A stretch of DNA of 64,000 bases from NCBI GenBank assembly GCA_021234155.1, contig JAJEKV010000047.1, forward strand, positions 6,167,071 through 6,231,070. The letters are read 5' to 3'. Origin of the DNA: Isoetes taiwanensis. Taxonomy: Eukaryota; Streptophyta; Lycopodiopsida; Isoetales; Isoetaceae. A program made the translations under genes and the position numbers. Of the stretch, positions 47,956-59,166 are shown piece after piece (position 1 is the stretch's first letter; each line of letters opens with the position of its first letter). A model generated the notes under the pieces. It was not told where the DNA came from and ran no database searches. It was given only the letters and a program-made list of their open reading frames with translations.

Positions 47956-49750
47956 TTTTTTTTTTTTTTTTTTTTTTGAAGGACTTGAGCCTTTATTATC
48001 CAGAGAAAGTTACAAAGTACAATGGGGACTAAAAACTCAGTAGAGAGAATGTCCACCAGAGAAAATCACCCCACTCAAATACGACCTCTAAACAGTATGA
48101 GGAGCAAGCAAAATCTCATGAGTAAGTGTGAATCTGAAGATAGTGCTCCCAAATATGGCTCTTCACCTCATTAGCAATTGATGAGCACCTGAATGCTTTG
48201 ACAATTCGTTGTTGGGCATCAAGAAGGACCTGAGCATCTGAACAAGCAAGACCTTTGAATATGAGAAGATTCCTTCTTTTCCAAATGGACCAGACGATCC
48301 ATGCAGAAGCCAAATGAAACGCCCTTTTTTGCCAAATTTTCTCAACCACTTGGATAGACTGCTAGTAACACTTGCTGGCTATTCAAATTGCAACGAACGA
48401 GGCCTTGAAGCCACAACCAAGCATGTTTGACATGTCGACACAGAAAGAAGCAATGCTCAATTGTCTTGTCCCTCTGTGCACATAAGGGACAAAGTGCAGA
48501 TACCTCTAGATGAAATCTGTGCACCAGAGTATTAACGCGCAGAGAACGATGAATGACTTGCCACCACAAAACAGATACTTTGAGATGGAGTAGTTTATCC
48601 CATACCCATTTCCATACTGCTTTTTGACGATCCCTAGGAATGACCAAAGGCCACTTGGATGAAGGACGCAAGACGTCCGCAGCAAACAAGACCTTGTACA
48701 TGGAATTCACCAACCTATCTGCTTTGACACGCTCATGAACTACCCAAGGCTGGGGTTCACCCACTTGTGCTATCAGAGGAAGAATTGAAGACACCTTCTG
48801 TCAAATAGCCCGATCCCACTTTAAAAGGAGGAAGTTAGCCCTAAACTCTTCCCATGTCAGCAACTGCCTTTGATTATTATACCAATCAGATATCATATAC
48901 ACACCTGCTGATCTCCATCGACGCTACGTCAATAGGTGAACTGAAGATACCAGAGGACCACCGTCCAATGGAATCCACTAACAAGTTGCAGTAGTGCTAT
49001 TGTGCGCCAGATGGTGAAAATGAAACAGAGATTGTACAATCTTTTATGCAACTAAAAATCCTCTAAGAAATGGAGATGCATTAGGGTATGCAGTCAGTGG
49101 ATAAAACAGAGCCCAAGGGAAAAGTGGTCTAACAGATGGAGACCCAAAAGAAATGCATATTTGCAAAGACTGTTAAACAAGACGGGAATCCGGGGACTCA
49201 TCCACATAATTCAAAATTCTCTAAATAAACTTAGAAATTGTCACCTTGCTCTGCAAAAGAAAATTGAGCATCCCAAGGCTGCCAAAATGCTTTGGCAACA
49301 TGCACTTTTCCCAACTGACTTTGATGGCAGCACCCTCCTCTGTTCCCCCCCAAATGAAGTTCCTGACAACCCTGACGATAAGTTGTACTTTTGACTATGG
49401 AGCCAACATAAACGAAGCCATATACACATGGGTGCTGCTTAAAACTGACTTAGCCACAATAATTGGTCCCGCCATAGAAAGCTTATCTGTGGACCACCAG
49501 AAAAGGTGTTTTTCCAAGCCCTTAATCAATGCCTCCCAAGCATCTCCTGATGAGATATGAACACCTACAGGGATACCAAGAAGTTTGGTTGCTTTACCAT
49601 GGGGAAGGATCTTCTATGGATAGGCAGTTACGCATGGTGGAACTGGAGAGTCCAATGCCTATAGTGTTGTGCACTTCTGCCAACCCACAAAAATACCAGA
49701 TGCTAGGGAAAAAGAATCCAACAAGGAAATGGCATTCTGCAAATTTTGCT
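47956..49750 (-). mobile_element. 5'-truncated L1 LINE inserted in another LINE
   Basis: The left end is a 22-base poly(A) (T-run 47956-47977 on the plus strand) with AATAAA 15 bases upstream (47997-47992), i.e. an authentic LINE 3' end. Coding remains include AWEALIKGLEKHLFWWSTDK, FIWGGNRGGCCH (end of RT), and the zf-RVT domain VWDKLLHLKVSVLWWQVIHR with CPLCAQRDKTIEHCFFLC (48794-48342) and WIVWSIWKRRNLLIF (48349-48116). The 5' truncation is near 49750, where the host ORF1 resumes. A target duplication could not be recognised. Confidence 0.85.
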
Positions 49751-49779
49751 CACTGTTGGAAATTTGATTGAATCAATTT

Positions 49780-50977
49780 CTGAGACTGCCTTTTGTCTTG
49801 GTGATGTAGATAACCACTTTGACCATTCTGAAAATGAGTATTCTATTCATTCTATGGGCATTTGTTTGCTTCAACATTGCAAATATTGACTTGATTACCT
49901 TTGTTGCAAACTCTGAATTTTTTTGCATTACCAGCTTGTTTTCCTTCTATACTTTGAACTTCTGTCCCCCTTATATCCATGATCTTCTGACAAGTGGGGT
50001 TGGAGAAATGTCTGACTTTGCAATTATGGCAGAAGTTTGTTAATCCTACCCATCTCAACTGTAGACTAATTTGTTTGCCAAAGAAATCAATGAGAAGGAT
50101 AGAGGTGGAAATTGATTTAGAGATATCAAGTTGGATAAAGCATTTCAGGGGCTTATATGGAAAAAACTCAGTGGAAATATAGGTGCCAATGGAGTTCAAA
50201 ATGTTAGAGAAGCATTCTTCACTCCCGTCCGTATATAGGGGAGAGGTCACTCGTGCTAACTGAAGCAATGAAGAATTTTTCAAAATCACCGATAGCAATA
50301 ATAGGGCTCCATTTCAAAAAAGAAATTTGGGAAATGTTAAAGGTTGATCGACCAAGTTTGAGCATAAAGTTTGCATTGCCACATTCCATAAGGAGATAGG
50401 GATAATTAAGCCAATAAATGGAGTTCGTGATAATTCCTTTGTGGAGTTTGAGGAGGTGATTCCATAATTTCTCAACTCTAATTCCAACTCTATCCACAAA
50501 AATAATGACAACAATAGTGGAGAGATTCTATTTTTGAAGCAATTGAAGAATCGTTCAGGTGAATGCTTTGGTAGAGTTGGAGATTGGGCCGAGTCAGGTG
50601 CTACATGGAAGAATTCTTGGGTGAGATCTCAATCAGAAATTACTTGTTGAGTAGGTCTAGGAGCACCATAAGGGATGGAGACTCATTAGCATCCAGAGGA
50701 GGAGTAACATTGTCGAAACTAGGATCCTTAGACAGATTGTCCCATTGTGGAACATCAATCGAGAAATGTTGCATTTCTTTGGAAAGGAAGTTTAGATCAA
50801 CAAAATTTCCAAATTTAATCACTTTAGAAGGATCAGATGGAAAGAACTTAACTGCTTTAGTAGATCGCTTCTTTGCGCTGAGGAAAGAAGCATAAACTTG
50901 TGAAGAAGAATGAGCGAATTGGCATTTATGGTTTTTGAAATATTTGAACTTTTAAAATTTTCAGGTTTTTTAGCCAT
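49780..50977 (-). pseudogene. LINE ORF1, N-terminal part with CCHC knuckle
   Basis: The ATG at 50977 opens MAKKPENFKSSNISK. Coding signal then changes frame, with the clearest stretch at 50298-49852: YISTEFFPYKPLKCFIQLDI, FGKQISLQLRWVGL and CHNCKVRHFSNPTC. This is the DUF4283-like plus zf-CCHC pattern of plant L1 ORF1, an RNA-binding chaperone in active elements. At least three indels interrupt it. Confidence 0.7.
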
Positions 50978-51059
50978 AATGAGGAAAAACAGGGAACAGA
51001 AGGAAATTGACGAGAAAAATGACGAGATGCGAGCAGGGAATGGGAAATTAGAGGAGAAA

Positions 51060-54000
51060 AGAAGACAAACTAGCTAGATAACAGGTTAATTAGGTAGAAA
51101 GACCAAAGATTTGCCATAAAATTCAAAGCCAGTGAAAAATTCAGACCTGGTATCATTCTGAGAAGACTCTGACTGAGATCCTGAGATCTTTTTGTCTGTC
51201 CATTCACAAAATACCTGGAAGATTGCTGTAGGTGAGATATTTTTCTTCACTGTGAATTCAAGAAGCCAGGAGTCTATACTTTCACTTTCAAAATCCTCTG
51301 AGCAGGGAACAATGCTGTATTCGGGTGTGAAGAGAGAGTCTGGGAATGTTTACTTGAACACCAATTGATCCCAAAGTTCAGAGAATGATCCTTGAAGAAA
51401 ACCGCATGTTATTTTCTTATCTTGCTTCAGAATTATGAAGAAATTGCCATCCATATATAGCTTGCGATGAGGGAAATTAGCTGGTTATTGGGCCTCTACA
51501 AGGCCAGCAATCAAATTAACCAAAGATTTGATTCAAAGGCAAAATTTCTGATGAATTTTCATCAAGAAAGTGTTCGAATCGAATGAGACAAAAATTTCAA
51601 GAAAAAATGAAAAATATTACATAGTGGGCTTTAGATTCCAATATGCATCAAATTTGTACACGATATTATACGAATACATGGTGAAACCACTGCCTTATTA
51701 GCAATATACTGTGTGGTTGCACAAAAATATGGATTTGCATATAATACTACATGGTTTCCAAAGTATGGATATATGGCAGATCGAATTTATATTGCAATAT
51801 GCAAATTTGCAACGTAATAGGTCATCCCTCAGGAACCGAATGTGGGAAAACCAAAAGGTGGTGGAGAAGGAATGTGCCTGGTGGTCCGTGCTAAGATGGT
51901 TCATTTGTAACTGCAGCAACTATAAACATGAATTCCGAAATAAAACAACTAGTCAAGATGCACATCATAACATGATCATATACCCAATCTTCCCTCAGAA
52001 TATACCATATATCACCACAATCAGAATACACCACATATTATTGCAATAAGAATACACTATATATTACCAAAATCAGAATACACCGCATCATTATCACCAC
52101 AAGAAATCCCTTTTCCCTTTCTTGTTATCATGGCTAGCCCCAAATCCCATATTATAAAGTGATAGTGTGTCATGCATCAAAACCTAGATTGCCATGTCGT
52201 CAAACCTAAATTGTGCCACATGACATGATCTGAGCCAGTTAGACAGCCAAGATCATGCCATGTGAAATCTGGACCATTAAAAACTTTATTGTCTTGCAAG
52301 AACATAGTAATTGCAAAGACAATATAAAGACAAAAAAGATAGATTAAATGAGACCATGAGATTTGATTTTGCTTAAAAAGGATAACTATAGAAGATAACT
52401 AAAGGATTCAGATTTCCACTGCAACCACATTTTTGGCTTCGCATTAGGTACGAATAGGAGATAGCCAAGTAGCATTTCATGAATCTGACATGCTTGCGAA
52501 CGGTCCATGAATATTTAATCAGACTTCTAAACATCGACTTGCATGCCAGCAAACCCAAACATTTATGTCCAAAGGATTTGTTCTGCACTTTTTATCTGCA
52601 TGAATATAAGAATGAGGCATCCTGCAACACTTCCCATATCAGAAATTGGCAGGACGCAATGGTTCCCATAGCTAAAGTAAGGTAGCTATACAAGCCCTAA
52701 ATTAAAGACTAGATCCAAACAAAGCTTCAAATCCAGAAGCACAACCTTAGATTTCACCATGCAGAAGCGAAGGCAAAAGCAAAAAACTCTGATCGGATCC
52801 TTTATAAACCCTCCAAGCAAAAAGCAACGGGATGGTACTGCTAAACCACAAAAGGAAAGGGAAAACTTACCTAAAAAAGACAAAAATAGAAGTTTTGTTT
52901 TTAAGCTTAGCTCCCCAGCTTCGCTCCTCCATAATCGCTCATGTTGCCATGTCCAAACAAACCATATAAAGTAACATCCTAAAAATTTGCTCCACACACA
53001 AAGTTTCCCAAAAAACAAAGTATCAAACCCCCAAATACACAGGTCTACATATCATATGCTTATGGGCAAAATATTGCCTAGAATAGCAACCCTAACCAAC
53101 TATACTGGTCAAATCATTGGGAATCTGGGGCATTTGTAAACATTTTCAGCATTATCCTATATATCCATTTGCATCCAATAATGTTATTCGTTTTTGGGTT
53201 TAGCCACTACTCATAGGTTTCAATTCTATCAAAGGTGTCCATCCATTACTTCCTCAAACTTCATGGGAGGTTGACAATCAAGTAATGCAAGAATTCTAAA
53301 TAAGTTTGCTTCATGTTTTAGCCTTTTGCTTCAACCAAATGAATCTTTACCAAAATTTTCATTACTCCTATGCTTCATCTTGCAGTATTTACACATGAGT
53401 TCTCCATCCTCGATTTATTGTTGCTTATATATTGGCTGCAGATTCACGCTCCTCCACTCCATCATTCGGTTCAACAAAGATATGATTTTGCTGCAATTCA
53501 CTTACAAATAGTTTGGTACTTGAATCATCATTATCAAGTATTAATGCATCTATATTTGGCTCCTCTAATTACTCCTCTATGACTCTCTTTTTATGTTCGT
53601 TGCTTTCTGTAATAAGACCTTTGCCTTTATGAAGTTTTTTTTAATAAAAAATTACATCTCTACTACAATACTTGTCGTCCTTTCCAGAGCATTTATCATA
53701 TCCAACTAGATATGAAGTCCATGATTTATTATCAAGTTTTAGCCTTTGTTGTTGAGTTCTAAATAAAATGCTTTAGCAAACTACATGTAAATCTAAATTA
53801 AGCAATTGAACTTATCATATAAATAAATTTGAAAATATGACATTGATTATTTTCACTGGTACAATATTGTTCATAAGATATTTGACCTGATCACTATTCA
53901 TCGGTTGACTGGGCAATACAACAACATTCAATCCTCCTTCAATACTGATTTACTTAAGTAGCCCAAGCATCAGGTTGAATAGATTATTTGCAACATTCCA

Positions 54001-54640
54001 AGCTCACAATTCAACTGATCTCGGTGCAGGATTGCAGCATAAACTCTCTCTTTTAAGCTTTTAATGTTCTAAAATAGCCATGACTATTTTCGAGTTTGTC
54101 TTCGACCTCCGCCCCTAATATTTTCATTCTATAACTGGATTTCATTGATGATCATGTATTATAAGAATGTTTTAAACATTCCTTTAGCGAAAGCACCTTT
54201 AGGTGGCATCATGTGCAGTCATAATAATCCATAGGCCATCATTCTATGTTTCCCTAGATGTCACATATGCCAAACGAATACTTGGTTAAAAAAATACTCC
54301 CTGGTTGGCAATTACATATGAAATTTTCAAATTCACAATAGGCTTTCATATGCCCTAACTGGACAGCCATACAATATGACCGGTTTTACCAAAACACCAA
54401 GGAATAGTTTCTTAAGATTTCGATGCTCAAAGTTTCGTTCCTTATGAATACGCATCATGCATACAATGCTCTAAGTCCACCAATATGGTAGCAGCCATAT
54501 TCCATTTATAATTTTCATCAAACCCTATAGGAGTCGTGCCCTCAATATTTCCAAAAAAAATCAAGCATATTTTTCTGGAGCTATAAAGATCTGCAAGGCA
54601 TCAAGAAAGAGTTGGGGAACTCACCATTCCCACCAAACAT
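51060..54640. other. No recognisable gene
   Basis: AT-rich sequence between the LINE and a gypsy fragment. Apart from the 26-bp minisatellite at 51996 there are only short frames (such as 53018-52686) with no family features. Confidence 0.4.
51996..52099. repeat. 26-bp minisatellite, four units
   Basis: Units start at 51996, 52022, 52048 and 52074 with (C/A)AGAATACACC and vary at a few positions each. Confidence 0.9.
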
Positions 54641-54649
54641 GACTCGCGC

Positions 54650-55125
54650 TATATCTAGCAACAATAGTATAGGATCAACCCCAATTATCGTGACAGAGTT
54701 AAGGTCGAGATTGATAAACTTCTAATTGTCAGGCTCATTAATAAAATCAAGCATTCTGAGTGAGAGAGCTCTATAGCTATTGCACTCAAACATAATGGTA
54801 AGATCTGCGTTTATGTGGATTACCACAATCTCAACTTGGCCACTGAACATGACCATTTTTCACTACCCTTCACAATCAAGTTCTGGAAGCGGTGGCTGGC
54901 CATGAAATGTATTCCTTTATGGATGGTTTTTTGAGCTATAATCAGATATCTATTCGACCAGAAAATCAACTCAAAACAAACTGTTGCCTACAAAATGGTA
55001 CCTTTTGGTCTTTCCAACTCTCCTTCGACCTTCCAAAGGATAATGCTCTCAGTTTTCCAGGATTTCATAAAGGAAAAGGCCTTTCTTCAAGTTTTCCAAG
55101 ACACCTCCACTTCTAGATACTTATA
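54650..55125 (+). pseudogene. Ty3/gypsy reverse transcriptase fragment
   Basis: Across three frames the plus strand reads VEIDKLLIVRLINKIKHSE, GKICVYVDYHNLNLATEHDH, AGHEMYSFMDGF, YNQISIRP and KMVPFGLSNSPSTFQRIML. These are the first RT blocks of a plant gypsy element. It stops before the YxDD box. It is a different lineage from the element at 660-4380. Confidence 0.8.
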
Positions 55126-55229
55126 TGCTGTTACTACCTCCAAGGGTCCTCCATCTAGCACACATAGGGGAGTTTCTCTAGTCCCAAGAACCATTATCTT
55201 GGTCTTCTCTTATTAACACACATACCACG

Positions 55230-56893
55230 AGCTATGTTAAATGCTTGTAAAGTGTCTACGTGACATTCCAGAGAAATATACGCTATAAATATGTATATTT
55301 CCAGGTCCGTCATATACAAGTCTACTTTCGTAGCCTTGTATGCCTTAGGAAGTGGCAAGGGTGCATATCTAAGTTGAGTATATAACTTAGATAACCTTAG
55401 GATAAGGCCCATTTTCCACGTGACCTTATCCTATTGGGCAACTGCCACACGGCCTTGACACATTGGCGCCATGTGGCATCCCATGTGGACCCTAACCTAT
55501 ATTAACCTAACCCCTAACCCTAGACCTCTTTTCCTGGCCCTAACACCCTGGGAACCTTCTTCGCACTCGAAACTCCGTTTCGAGCGTCGTTTGCTGTGGC
55601 ATAGCCTAGTGCAGCAGCCCCCAGAGTGCGTGTACGATCTTGGAGTGAGCGCGGCTTCGACCACTTCGAGGACCATGGAGACGCCAGGAATAGGAGGGAG
55701 CACTTCGGGAGCAGGTATTTGGAGTAGTGCTCTTAGTAGTTCATCTGGAAGTTAGCATTCCAAATGAGTTAGTATTTCGTATCTAGAGTAGAGCCATCCT
55801 AGAACCCTTATTCAACATCTTGAACCCTAATCAAGGAACCCTAACTGTAAGTAGATATGTATGATTAGGTTAGATGTTATTCTGGTGGTTATCATGATAT
55901 GATGTTATGTGATGTTGGTTGATCATGTTTGCTCCTCTTGTATTGGGAAGGGGGGTAGAGACCTAGTAGCCATTACGTAGTGATGCTCCTAGTTTAGACC
56001 CTTTAGTTACTATTGTTATGCGACCTGTGCATAGGAACCCACTGGGCTACGGGGGCTATGATGTGACTCAGCACTGCGTAACGGGGCTAGAGGAGATACG
56101 GAGGGAGGGTCCCTGCTGAGCTTGGCTAATGGGGACCCCATAGCGGGCTAGGCTTATGGTCGGTCACTTCGTGTGGGCTAGGCATTGGTCCGACGCCTCT
56201 TGGGGCAATGGTATTGCCCTGCCTCTCAGGAGCTGCAGGTGACGGCCTGGCTCTTGTTTCGGGGGGTTAAGTTGGGGACGAATCGTGTGTCGCCACGATT
56301 CTCTAGCGCCCGTGGCACCTCTAGACCCCGGGAGGGGGAGATGCAACCCTTCCTGCCTCGAAGGACCGGGGAGATGCAACCCGGAGTAGTCTCGATGGGT
56401 GATGCCATGAGATTGCGTATTTGGAAGGCTGGAGTCATGCTAGAGCCCGATTTAGCCCATCTGCAAAGTATGCACATGAGGGGCGGATGGAGTGGTCAAT
56501 CCTAGCCATTGTCTATAGCCAGCCCCGCCATTGTTATGACTCGGTCTGCTCTATCTTGAGGCCTAGCCGTCAGTCTACCTCCCCATGAGTTTGAGCCTTG
56601 GGTAGGAGCTCTCATGTTTTACGGCATATGTTTATTTCTATTGTAGCCATGGATATGTGGATGTGCTACCCTTCGAGGTAGTGTGATGTATTGTTATTGC
56701 TAGTTCTGTATGCTTCCGCTGTGATAGGAGCCCATAGGGGAAGGGCGTGCAAGACACCTTCGTGTCCCCTTCCCGCACTAGGGATATAGTGGGGTGCAGG
56801 ATAGACGGAGGGCCCGTGCGGTCGAAGGACCGGATGGGGGATTTCCAACGGAGTGTACGGCCGGGCGCCGTATATTTTATAGAGAGTGTCACA
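55230..56893 (+). repeat. Long LTR of a retrotransposon (left edge uncertain)
   Basis: The right edge is clear: GAGTGTCACA ends at 56893 and is followed after one base by an initiator tRNA-Met primer site. The segment from about 56455 to 56893 is repeated in inverted orientation at 61735-61233. The left boundary was not found; the LTR begins somewhere after the gypsy RT fragment. The weak open frames inside it are not genes. Confidence 0.6.
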
Positions 56894-56894
56894 A

Positions 56895-56906
56895 TGGTAT
56901 CAGAGC
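56895..56906 (+). promoter_or_regulatory. Primer binding site for initiator tRNA-Met 3' end
   Basis: TGGTATCAGAGC is the classic plant PBS, complementary to the 3' end of initiator tRNA-Met. It places an internal retrotransposon region to its right. Immediately after it, GTTCTTGGT-TG-ACCAAGAAC (56910-56929) is a perfect inverted repeat, possibly a leader hairpin. Confidence 0.9.
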
Positions 56907-56962
56907 GATGTTCTTGGTTGACCAAGAACTAGCACTGACCATATCCCTAGTAAGTAGTCTAA

Positions 56963-57501
56963 GGGCCATTACACACTGGCCACTATGTTAGGTTAAATTG
57001 CTAACATAACGGGATGCCCTTTATGTTAGGGTAACATAACATAAAGGTTTCACTTCACATTCGTCGTTAGATTAAAATTTAACATAACAAAAACCGTTAA
57101 CTCTTGCTTCACACTGATGGTCACGCCGTTAGGTTAAAAATTAACATAACGAAAATCGTTAAATATTACTTCACACTGATTGTCACGCCGTTATGTTAAG
57201 AGTTAACATAACGAAAGCTTGATAAATATTGCTTCACATTGGTATCCGCCACGTTAAGTTAAAAATTGAATTGCAAATTCCCCCTACCCTTAAATTTGAA
57301 GGGAAAAATTATGGCCCGTTAAGTTCTCCGTTAAAATTTAATCTAACGAAATACAGTGTGAATCCCCGTTATCTTGCACCGTTACCTTAATTGTGCCGTT
57401 ATTTTTTAATCCCATAATCTTAACGGAATTTTTTAACGGAAGCCAATGTGAAGCACAGTTAAGTTAATTTTTTTAACCTAACAGCCAGTGTGAAGCGGCC
57501 C
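56963..57501. mobile_element. PIF/Harbinger (Tourist-like) MITE
   Basis: The 539-bp element is flanked by TAA on both sides (56960-56962 and 57502-57504). The left end GGGCCATTACACACTGGC pairs with the right end, whose reverse complement is GGGCCGCTTCACACTGGC. TAA/TTA target duplication and G-rich termini fit Tourist MITEs. Inside are four tandem units (starting at 57053, 57107, 57169 and 57232) built of CTTCACA...GCCGTTA and TTAACATAACGAAA. It separates the primer site from the H3-like ORF. Confidence 0.8.
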
Positions 57502-58004
57502 TAATAGGCCTAATAGAGTGTAAAATGAAAAAACTCCACCATGGAACCTCGAAAATAGGGAAAAAAAAATTTCCTAGGTAGTGGGTCCGTAAAAATAGGC
57601 TAAGTTGTTAGATGGGGGAAAAGAATGAGTCAAATTAACATTCTAGTAAAATTAGAGTGAAAATTATGCATTAGCATCAGATTTCCCCCAGAATGGGTCG
57701 AAGAATCATCCCGATCCAAGACCTGGGTGAAAAATGGCGCAAATTCATAATTGACATTTCAAACCATTAGGAAAAAAAAATTGAATTTCATAGTGTAATA
57801 CATCACTAACCATATACTAATAAATAGGCATACTGGGATAATTAATAAGGGGGGCTAATAAATAGAGCTATTAATGTAGGAAGATATTTCCTAGAGTATC
57901 TTCCTTTTTAAATATCTTCTTGCCACCCATTTCTCCCTATCTTTGCCTAAACCTCTCTTCCTTGATACCCAGCTTAACTTAATCAGTTTTCCTGACCGTA
58001 AGAT

Positions 58005-59166
58005 ATGGCGCGCACCAAATGCACCGCCAGGAGGCGCACACCCTCCATGGCAGCAGCAGCAGCGGGTCCTAGTAAGAAGATCCCCGAGCATCTTCGACTG
58101 GGGAGGGAGGAGGAGTTGTCTAGCTCCACAGACGACACTTTCCACGCCTCTCAGGAGGAGGGCCAGAGCAGCTCCTCAGTGGAGACGCAGCAGACGGACG
58201 AGACCGTCCACTTCGGCCAGTCGTCCGACCAGGAGGAGCAGGGGCAAGACCAGGAGGAGAACCAGGAGGAGCAGCAGCAGCAGACGGGGCAGCAGCAGCA
58301 GCAGTGGCGGCAGGAGGAGCAGGATCAGCCGCGGGAGGAGGATGTGGGCCTATCCAGGAAGAGGAAGGGCAAGGAGAAGGTTGCAGAATGGCCCGAAGAA
58401 AGGGCTGAGAGGAAGAAGAGGGAGAGGGAGAAGGAAGCAAGGAGGAGAGAAGCGGTCCAAGAGGGACCAGGACCACCCAAGGGGGACGGTCCACATTGAG
58501 GATCCTCGTCGGGATCTTACCGACGAGGAGGAGGAGGAAGAGGAGAGCGAGGAAGACGGGCAAGCGCGGGAGGAGCCTGAGCAAGACGCGGGGGAGCCAT
58601 CAGACCCCAACGCCTGCCCACCATACCCCAAGTGGCCCAAGCCACCCAAGGTGGTGAAGAAGCAGAAGGTGGGCGAGCGGGAATTCACGCTCAAACAAGA
58701 CCGTGAATTCCAGCATCGGAAGAAGGTGTACCAGGAGTACCTCCGCCGATGGAAGAGGTACAATGATTGTTACTGCAAGTAGAACGTACAGAAGTACGTT
58801 AAAGGCGGGCGACCAAAGAACCAGCCCAAGCCGCCGCCACCACGACCGGAGCCGCCGAAGAAGGTCCATCATGGACCTAATTCAAGGCACGCCCGTGTTT
58901 TTAGGGAGATTAGGCACTTCCAACAGTGCACTAATCTCCTCATCAAGAAGGCGCCGTTCGAGCGGCTCCTCCGGGAGATCATGCAGGACTTCCGGACCAA
59001 CTATAGGGTGTCACCCCTGATGGTCCGAGAACTACAGGAGGCAGCAGAGGCGGAGCTGATCATACTTTTTGAAGAACGCAACCTCTGCGCGATCCACGCC
59101 AAGCGGGTGACAGTCATGCCCAAAGACCTCCACTTGGCGAGGAGGATTCGCAAGGAGAAACCGTGA
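58005..59166 (+). pseudogene. Histone H3-like protein with ~300-residue tail, in gag position of an LTR element
   Basis: The ATG at 58005 opens MARTKCTARRRTPS, close to the H3 tail (ARTKxTARxxT; Lys4 kept, Lys9 and Ser10 are Arg). A long tail follows: Gln/Glu-rich, then basic (KKREREKEARRRE), acidic (DEEEEEEESEED) and Pro-rich. The C-terminus is an H3 fold: [48 protein letters not shown] and [20 protein letters not shown], then RRIR and stop (59164-59166). Loop 1 has canonical H3 length, so it is not a typical CENH3. Cys110- and His113-equivalents are kept. One frameshift (about 58400-58495) and one in-frame TAG (58780) break it. It is about 1.1 kb downstream of an LTR/PBS, including the 539-bp MITE. 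Confidence 0.85.

Larger units (their letters stand above)
46445..51060 (-). mobile_element. L1-type LINE (ORF1 plus endonuclease), interrupted and truncated
   Basis: From right to left on the minus strand: ORF1 start (ATG 50977), a gag-like region with a CCHC knuckle (to about 49780), an inserted foreign LINE (47956-49750), the remainder of ORF1 (47955-47289), then ORF2 endonuclease (47239-46500). The RT is absent and the sequence stops at about 46445 against the reductase pseudogene. Frames are broken in several places. Confidence 0.8.

Noticed and set aside
56185-56505. Open frames inside the long LTR
   Set aside because: They do not resemble proteins and the segment is defined as LTR by its PBS junction and inverted partner.
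57943-58499. Arg/Ser-rich plus-strand frame starting MPKPLFLDTQ
   Set aside because: It is a shadow frame of the H3-like gene; only its part after about 58450 is in the H3 coding frame.
58120-58872. Leu/Ser- and Pro-rich minus-strand frames opposite the H3-like gene
   Set aside because: They are antisense shadows of GC-rich, biased-composition coding sequence.
58870-59166. Centromeric CENH3
   Set aside because: Loop 1 has canonical H3 length and the [16 protein letters not shown] segment is close to canonical H3; CENH3 usually has a longer, diverged loop 1. A tree would be decisive.
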